64,000 nt of DNA from Conchocele bisecta (Eukaryota; Mollusca; Bivalvia; Lucinida; Thyasiridae): positions 5,540,036 through 5,604,035 of the forward strand of contig CM055267.1 of the NCBI GenBank assembly GCA_029237695.1, written 5' to 3'. Made by a program: the position numbers and the translations under genes. Positions 1-8,300 of this stretch are shown piece after piece (position 1 is the stretch's first letter; every line of letters begins with the position of its first letter). The notes beneath the pieces are model-generated. The model was not told where the DNA came from. It made no database searches and saw nothing but the letters and a program-made list of their open reading frames with translations.

Positions 1-229
1 AATATATAACAAGATACCCAAAAGAGACGCATGAACCCATGTATAGAAGAATCTAATGCACTACATCAGGCTAAAAACATAACACGCATACAGCGGTGGG
101 CGAGGACCTTTCAACGTTGCACAAACATGTATTCCACGACCAGCGGTTGGATTGTTGATTTAATTTATATTGGTTTAATATGTAACATTGCTATATTATT
201 GTCTCGCCCGCGAAGCGGAAAGCTCTATT
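1..229. other. No gene recognised (left edge)
   Basis: AT-rich sequence with a short open frame only. I see no splice-site pair, conserved motif or repeat family that explains it. It lies upstream of the first visible selenoprotein U exon, so it is probably intron or 5' flank of that gene. Confidence 0.4.
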
Positions 230-316
230 TCTTTCTATGCTACAAACTGAACATTAATGCATGAAGACCCGTTTTCTCCTGTGCTCTGTACACCTTACCT
301 GTAGAGAGAACAATAG

Positions 317-820
317 CCTTCTCCGGTTGAGTGAGTGAGTGAGTGAGTGAATAGGGTTTAACATCCGCTTTTCTGACATAGAGGTACAAGCCTCAGGGAG
401 TCTACACGCAGACGGGTCAACGGGGTCGTGTCCCGTGTCCACCTGTCCAAGGGGGGTAAATCCCAACTTCAGAACTCAATATTTACAATCAAAATATATA
501 TTCAGTCCTGAAATTAGAACAACCTGATCTGGTGCCAGGCCCTCGCCACACCAGCATCATTTATCCCATCCCCTAAAAGTAATAGGATTAGTGCTAATCT
601 TACTTTTATATATGGGGCATAGCCTGACTCAACTCTCACATACAAGAAAGCCAAAAATGTACATGAGGGCCAAATCCGGTATAGTGGGTTCCGGAAAGTA
701 TGAACCCAATCGTTAAGCCAGTTTAGTCGCCTTTTACGACAAGCAATGGCTACTGCAGCACTATTCTCAGGATCAGTTGATCCCGCCCCGGTGCCTGTAC
801 GGGGCACCTTCTCCGGTTGA
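317..820 (+). mobile_element. SINE-like insert with short direct repeats
   Basis: The homologous copy near 61770 has a single AACAATAG (as its complement), while here AACAATAG flanks the insert at 309-316 and 820-827, which gives an 8-bp target duplication. The insert begins and ends with the same 14 bases, CCTTCTCCGGTTGA (317-330 and 807-820). Inside are a (GAGT)n run, a block ending TTTAACATCC, then the segment shared with the GTTTAACGGCC repeat family of this window (AATCAGAACT-like, ATATTCAG, CCTGATCTGGTGCCAGG). No protein is encoded. Confidence 0.6.
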
Positions 821-1136
821 ACAATAGTGACTGGGAGAACCATTCACCTGTGCATGTGCTAGCATGTGCAAATGTCCAGAATGACCACTAACTTATTACA
901 GGTAATTTATACAGGTAAATTATTATATTACGTTTCCGTAAACTGTGTTGACAATATTGTGGCAATATGTGGACCTGTGCAGATATGATATGTAGATAAA
1001 TTCTGGGCTCCAGTAGCGAGCATTATTTTTTTTAATTTTTTTAAACCTTTTTTTTTTTCTTCAAATTCTTTTTCAATTTTTGTCTAGTAGCATAAGGTCT
1101 TAAGTGCTATATACGGACTATTATCATATAATAAAA

Positions 1137-1200
1137 CAATTATTGACTAGTGAGCCATGGAATATAATCTGATATTCTATGGCTCACTAGTCAATAATTG
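1137..1200. repeat. 64-bp palindrome (29-bp arms)
   Basis: The arms begin CAATTATTGACTAGTGAGCC and are complementary across a 6-base centre, with one mismatch. A sister copy is at 61424-61487. Confidence 0.8.
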
Positions 1201-1429
1201 TATAATATGTTCGGGCCAGTGAAAATTGCTTTCGGGCCCAGGCTCGAGGTCAAGGCGGCGGGACAAGGCGAGACATTTGATTCCACGGAATTCTTGTTAC
1301 TTTGTTTGTAATTTGTTTTTATTAACATATATATGGTTGATAAATAATCAGAAACTGGCCTTTGTATAAAATAGTTTATGTACATGAGTGTGCTACCTGA
1401 GCGAATTGCATATCCATTCCATAACTATG

Positions 1430-1952
1430 ACTTATTCTGGAAATCATTAGTTAACAGCGCAACAAATCGAAAATGCTAATCATTACATTCTCTCATGTCC
1501 TCTTTATACAAATCAAAGACAACAATATTTGACATCACTTCCTTGTCCACCGATCCTTAATAACATAATTTACGGCAGCAAATTCTTAAACGACAATGAA
1601 AACAGCCTTGTATTCCAAAGGGTTCAACAGTTCATCATTGCCTCTAAACGTTTCACTGCATGAGTGGAAACTAGCCTTCGACTTATCGGTTTGTAATGTT
1701 TACCTTGTAAATTACCAATAGCATGTCAAATGCGTATTCATGGGATATCCTTTTTTCCTTCAATTATTTAACAAAACTTACATGTGTATACTTATATGCA
1801 TTCTTGCCACATTCCCATTTACTGATTTTTTACTCAAGGAGAAAATTCACATTTAGCTTGTTTTCTAATCCTTATTCACCGTTACTTTATATCTACATGT
1901 ATTTTGATGCATACATGTATGCTATTTGAAATAAATATTGTTTAAACAAACA
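1430..1952 (+). mobile_element. LINE 3' fragment (C-terminus and 3' UTR)
   Basis: One frame from about 1450 to a TGA at 1661-1663 reads NHYILSCPLYTNQRQQYL and on to FIIASKRF. It is clearly related to the C-terminal DHYLTACTNYELQRQQYL region of the LINE at 44656-50388. The following AT-rich 3' UTR ends AATAAATATTGTTTAAAC, like the end of that LINE (AATAAAATATTGTTTAAAC). It is therefore a 5'-truncated copy of a related non-LTR element, sitting in what is probably a selenoprotein U intron. Confidence 0.7.
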
Positions 1953-2286
1953 TTGATGAATACATCTTGTGATTTTTCAGTCACCAGAACTCAAAATTTA
2001 CACATGCATTACTAAGATGGTGATGGATTCATGCTCTGACAAATCCCCACCCCTTACTGTCTACTGGCACTGCAGTGGTCATCATGTTTATAATGGGACA
2101 TCATGTGGCAAAAATCTGATGACCATCAAAAGTGGAAGTATTAGATATGTGACTGTGACTGGTGATTGTGGGATTTGTGACCAGTGTAGCTCCTGACTGC
2201 ACAGGCTGATCTGGATCTAAATTTGTCGCAAACCCCATTTCTCCACTCACAGCCACATATCACATGTTACCCATGTTTCTGTGTAG
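1953..2286. repeat. Intron end with dispersed repeat R copy
   Basis: From about 2080 to 2262 there is a copy of a dispersed repeat recognisable by GGGATTTGTGACCAGTGTAG, TGATCTGGATCT and CCCATTTCTCCACTC. Other copies are near 18250, 18740, 22080-22340 and 23345-23470. The last bases, TTTCTGTGTAG, form the splice acceptor of the Sec-containing exon. Confidence 0.6.
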
Positions 2287-2361
2287 GCGGGTGATCTGTG
2301 GAAGGAGAGGGGCGCTGTCATCATGGCTGTCCGTCGCCCCGGCTGACCTATGTGCAGGGCG
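2287..2361 (+). CDS. SELENOU: SelU exon with the UxxC redox motif
   Basis: A 75-base exon, phase 0 at both ends. The acceptor is TTTCTGTGTAG and the donor GTAAGT is a perfect consensus. It encodes 25 residues ending R-R-P-G-U-P-M-C-R-A. The only stop in frame is the TGA at the expected redox position; flanking residues are conserved, which argues against a decayed exon. Confidence 0.9.
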
Positions 2362-5300
2362 GTAAGTCCACAAATCCCATGGCAGAATCTATGCCAATAC
2401 TAATAGCTGATATAATGTCATCGGGGCATTAACTGTAGCCAGTGTCCATAATATGTGATCAATAAATGCTACTGAATGATGATTACCTGTAAGGGTTAAA
2501 TATACCGCTCGTGTTGTATGGGTTAACTATACCCTGTGTGTTGTAGGGGCTAACCCCTTTAAACCATACTGTGGGCTAAAGGGGTTAACCTACCCCATGT
2601 TGTGTAAGGGGTTAACTATACCCTGTGTGTTGTAGGGGGCAGGGGCAAAAAAATACCCCTGTGTGATGTAAGGGTTAACTTTACCCTGTGTGTTGTAGGG
2701 GTTAACTATACCCTGTATGTTGTAGGTGTTAACTACATTTGTATACCATGTGTGTTGTAAGGGTTAACTATACTCTATATGTTGTAAGGGTTAACTATAC
2801 CCTGTATGGTGTAGGGGTTAACTATACCATGTGTGTTGTAAGGGTTAACTATACTCTATGTTGTAGGGGTTAACTATACCCGGTATGTTGTAGGGGTTAA
2901 CTATACCCAGTGTGTTGTAGGGGTTAACTATACCCTGTGTGTTGTAGGGGTTAACTATACCCTGTGTGTTGTAAGTGTTAACTATACCCCATGCGTTGTA
3001 AGGGTTAACTATACCCTGTGTGTTGTAAGGGTTAACTATACCTTGTGTGTTGTAGGAGTTAACTACCCAGTGTGTTGTAAAGGTTAACTATACCCTGTAT
3101 GGTGTAGGGGTTAACTATAACCCTGAGGTGTTAAGGGTTTAACTATACCATGTGTGTTTGTAAGGGCAACCTATACTCTATATGTTGTAAGGTTTAACAA
3201 TAACCCTGTAATGGTGTTAGGGGTTTAACTATACCTTTGTGTGTTGTAAAGGGTTTAACTATTCTCTGTATGTTGGAAGGGGTTAACTAAACCCTGTGGG
3301 TTGAGGGGTTAACAATACCCAGTGTGTTGTAGGGGTTTAACTATACCTTTGTTGTTGTAAGGGTTAACTATATACCCCGGATGTGTTGTAAGTTAACTAA
3401 ATACCCTGTTGTGTTTGTAAGGGTTAACTATTACCCTGTATGTTTGTAAAGGGTTAACATACTTTGCTGTTTGGTGTGGTTTACTGGGTTCACTATACCC
3501 TGCCTGTTGTTAGTTGATTAAACTATACCCTGTGAGTTGAAGGATTAAACTATACCCTGTATGTTGTAAAGGGTTAACTATACCCTGTATGTAAGGGTTT
3601 TAATATCCCTGAGTTTTGAGGGTAACTATATACCCTGTGTGTTGTAAGGGTAACCCTGTATAAGTAACTATACCCTGTGTGTTTTATGTTAAACTATACC
3701 CTGAAGTTGTAGGGTAGAATTAAGGAACTATACCCTGTGCGTTGTAAGGGTTAAATATACCCTGTGTGTTATAGCGGTTAACTATACCCTGTGTGTTGTA
3801 AGGGTTAACTATACCCTGTATGTTGTATGGGTTAACTATACGCTGTGTGTTGTTACTGTTCACTATACCCTGTGTGTTGTAGGGATTAACTATACCCTGT
3901 GAGTTGTAAGGATTAACTATACCCTGTATGTTGTAAGGGTTAACTATACCCTGTATGTTGTAAGGGTTAACTATACCATGTATGTTGTAAGGGTTAACTA
4001 TACCCTGTGTGTTGTAAGGGTTAACTATACCCTGTATGTTGTTAGGTAAGGGTTAACTATACGCTGTGTGTTGTTACTGTTCACTATACCCTGTGAGTTG
4101 TAAAGATTAACTATACCCTGTACATTTGTATACCATGTGTGTTGTAAGGGTTAACTATACTCTATATGTTGTAAGGGTTAACTATACCCTGTATGGTGTA
4201 GGCATTAACTATACCATGTGTGTTGTAAGGGTTAACTATACTCTGTATGTTGTAGGGGTTAACTATACCCTGTGTGTTGTAGGGGTTAACTATACCCTGT
4301 GTGTTGTAAGGGTTAACTATACCCCATGCGTTGTAAGGGTTAAATATACCCTGTGTGTTATAGCGGTTAACTATACCCTGTGTGTTGTAAGGGTTAGCTA
4401 TACCTTGTGTGTTGTAGGGGTTAACTACCCAGTGTGTTGTAAAGGTTAACTATACCTTGTATGGTGTAGGGGTTAACTATACCCTGTATGGTGTAAGGGT
4501 TAACTATACCATGTGTGTTGTAAGGGTTAACTATACTCTATATGTTGTAGGGTTAACTATAACCCTGGCATGTGTAAGGGGTTAATCTATACCATGTGTG
4601 TTGTAAGGTTTAACTTAACTATTACTACTGTATGTTGTAGGGTTAAACTATACCTGTGTGTTGTAAGGGTTCACTATACTGTATGTTTTGTAGGGATTAA
4701 ACTATACCGATGTTGTATTGTTGTAAGGTTTGGGTAAGGGTTTTAACTATACCCTGTAAAGTTGTAAGGGTTTTAACTATACCCCTTGTATTTGTTAAAG
4801 GGGGTTAACTACACTGTATGTTGTAAGGTAAGGGTTAACTATATGCGTGTGTTGTTACCTGTTCACATACCCTTGTGTGTTGTATTGGGATTACTATACC
4901 CTGTGAGTTTAGGAATTAACAATACCCTGTAGTTGTAAGGGGTTAACTATACCCTGTATGTTGTAAGGGTTTAAGGGTTAAATCAGGGGGGGGGGGGGGG
5001 GGGGGTTTTATACCCTGTATGTTGTAAAAGGGTTCAGGGTTTTAACTATACCCAGTGTGTTTGTAAGGGTTCACTATACCCTGTGTGTTGTAAAGGGGTT
5101 TTCACTATACCCTGTGTGTTTTGTAGGGTTTAACGGTTTTACCCCTGGCCGTGTGTTGTAAGGGTTAACTATACCCGTGAGTTGTAAGGGTTAACTATAC
5201 CCTGTGAGTTGTAAGGGTCACTGATACCTGTATGTTGTAAGGGTTAACTATACCCTGTGAGTTGTAAGGGTTAAACTATACCCTTTTTGTGTGTTGTAAG

Positions 5301-8300
5301 GGTTTAACTATACCCTTTTTTGTGTTGTAGGTTAACTATTTACCCTGTTGAGTTGTAAGTGTTAACTGTACCCTGTGTGTTGTAAGGGTTAACTATACCC
5401 TGTGAGTTGTAAGGGTTAACTATTTTACCCTGTGTTTGTAAGGGTTCACTATACCCTGTGAGTTGTAAGGGTTAACTATACCCTGTGAGTTGTAAGGGTT
5501 AACTATACCCTGTGTGTTGTAAGGGTTAACTATACCCTGTGAGTTGTAAGGGTTAACTGTACCCTGTATGTTGTAAGGGTTAACTGTACCCTGTGTGTTG
5601 TAAGGGTTAACTATACCCTGTGAGTTGTAAGGGTTAACTATACCCTGTGTGTTGTAAGGGTTCACTATATCCTGTATGTTGTAAGGGTTAACTATACCCT
5701 GTGAGTTGTAAGGGTTAACTATACCCTGTGTGTTGTAAGGGTTAACTATACCCTGTGTGTTGTAAGGGTTAACTATACCCTGTGAGTTGTAAGGGTTAAC
5801 TATACCCTGTGTGTTGTACGGGTTAACTATACCCTGTGTGTTGTAGGAGTTAACTATACCCTGTGTGTTGTAAGGGTTAACTATACCCTGTATGTTGTAA
5901 GGGTTAACTATACCCTATGTGGTAACTATACCCTGTGTGTTGTACGGGTTAACTACACCCTGTATGTTGTAAGGGTTAACTATACCCTGTATGTTGTAAG
6001 GGTTAACTATATCCTGTGCATTGTAAGGGTTACCTATACCCCATGTGTTGTAGGTGTTAACTATACCCTGTGTGTTGTAGGGGTTAACTATATTCTGTGT
6101 GCTGTAAGGGTTAACTATACCCTGTATGTTGTAGGGGTTAACTCTACCCTGTGTGTTGTAGGGGTTAACTCTACCCTGTGTGTTGTAGGGGTTAACTATA
6201 CCCTGTGTGTTGTAGGGGTTAACTCTACCCTGTGTGTTGTAGGGGTTAACTATACCCTGTGTGTTGTAGGGGTTAAATGTACCCTGTGTGTTGTAAGGGT
6301 TAGCTATACCCTGTGTGTTGTAGGGGTTAAATGTACCCTGTGTGTTGTAGGGGTTAACTATACCCTGTGTGTTGTAATGGTTAACTATACCCTGTGTGTT
6401 GTAGGGATTAACTATACCCTGTGTGTTGTAATGGTTAACTATACCCTGTGTGTTGTAGGGATTAACTATACCCTGTGTGCTGTAAGGGTTAACTATACCC
6501 TGTGTGTTGTAGGAATTAACTATACCACGTGTGTTGTACGAGTTAACTATACCCTGTATGGTGTAAGGGTTAACTACATTGCTTTTTTACTGTTGTAAGG
6601 GTTAACTATAACCTGTATGTTGTAATGGTTAACTATACCCTGTGTTTTGTAAGGGTTCACTATACCCTGTGTGTTGTAGGGATTAACTATACCCTGTGTG
6701 TTGTAAGGGTTAACTATACCCTGTATGTTGTACGGGTTAACTATACCCTGCATGTTGTAAGGGTTAACTATATCCTGTGCATTGTAAGGGTTAACTATAG
6801 CCCATGTGTTGCAGGGGTTAACTATACCCTGTGTGTTGTAGGGGTTAACTATACCCTGTGTGTTGTAGGGGTTAACTATACCCTGTGTGCTGTAAGGGTT
6901 AACTATACCCTGTATGTTGTAGGGATTAACTATACCCTGTGTGTTGTAGTGGTTAACTATACCCTGTGTGTTGTAGGGGTTAACTATACCCTATACCCTG
7001 TGTGTTGTACGGGTCAGCTATACCCTGTATGTTGTAGGTAGGGGTTAACTATACCATGTGTGTTGTAAGGGTTAACTATACCCTGTGTGCTGTATGGGTT
7101 AACTATACCGCGTGTGTTGTAGGGGTTAACTATACGCTGTATGTTGTAGGGGTTAACTATACCCGGTGGTGTAGGGGTTAACTATACCCTGTGTGTTGTA
7201 GGGGCTAACCATACCATGTGTGTTGTAGGGGTTAAATATACCCTGTGTATGGTAAGGGTTAACTATATCCTGTGTCTTGTAGGGGTTAACTATACCTTGT
7301 TTGTTGTAGGTGTTAACTATACCATGTGTGTTGTAAGGGTTCACTATACCCTGTGTGTTGTAGGGGTTAAATATACCTTGTATGTTGTAGGGGTTAACTA
7401 TACCATGTGTGTTATAAGGGTTAACCATACCCTGTGTGCTATACGGGTTAACTATACCCAGTGTGTTGTAGGGGTTAACTATACCCTGTGTGTTGTAAGG
7501 GTTAACTATACCCCGTGTGTTGTAGGAGTTAACTATACCCATGTGTTGTAAGGGTTAACTGTACCCCATGTGTTGTAGGGGTTAACTATACCCAGTGTGG
7601 TGTAGGGGTTAACTATACCATGTGTGTTTTAGGGGTTAACTATACCCTGTATGTTGTAAGGGTTAACTATAACCCATGTGTTGTAAGGGTTAACTATACC
7701 CTGTATGTTTTAAGGGTTAACTATACCATGTGTGTTGGAAGGGTTAACTATACTCTGTACATTGTAGGGGTTAACTATACCCTGTGTGCTGTAAGGGTTA
7801 ACTATACCCTGTGTGTTGTAAGGGTTTACTATACACTGTATGTTGTAGGGGTTAACTAGACCCTGTATGTTGTAAGGGTTAACTATACCATGTGTGTTGT
7901 AGGGGTTAACTATACCCTGTGTGTTGTAGGAGGCCCAGGGGCTCTCGTCTCTGCGCCCGGTCATGGACGCCCATGGAGTCACGCTGCACGCGGTCGTGCA
8001 CGAGACTCTGGGTGCCGACGGCTTCCGCCCATTTCTCCAGGGTCAGCTCTACCTGGATACAGAGGTGAATATGATATAGAGTCCATCGGGCTTAATCCTT
8101 TTAACGCCAAATACTTATTCACAGACACAGATATTTAAATTACAAACTTCTATTTTCTTCATTTCTCAATGAAAATATACATGTATATTGTTATCACTCA
8201 TTTGAAGGTATGGTAACAGCATATCCTTTTGTTGAGAAACAAAAAAACATGTATGGAGAAAAACTTGTTGGTAAATCTTGATACCTCTGGTGGGGGGGGG

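Larger units (their letters stand above)
230..1309 (-). mobile_element. Palindrome-bearing repeat, left copy (occupied)
   Basis: This stretch is the reverse complement of 61331-61862, from the GCATGAAGACCCGTTTTCTC block near 258 to the GGAATTCTTGTT block near 1300. Both copies carry the same central palindrome (here 1137-1200). The left copy is longer because a SINE-like insert occupies 317-820. No coding capacity is seen, so this looks like a non-autonomous element or a dispersed duplication; the superfamily is unknown. Confidence 0.6.

Noticed and set aside
2344..2346. TGA as a true stop making SelU a pseudogene
   Set aside because: The codon is at the known Sec/Cys site, downstream exons are conserved and in frame, and a SECIS-like hairpin follows.
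2488..7929. Telomere-like (TTAGGG)n because of the GGGTTA text
   Set aside because: The unit is 27 bp with only one GGGTTA each; it is an interstitial minisatellite.
4126..7982. Many repeat-protein frames (VNYTLCVVR on +, VNPYNTQGI on -)
   Set aside because: They are the 27-bp minisatellite read in frame; it is intronic and the composition has no coding bias.
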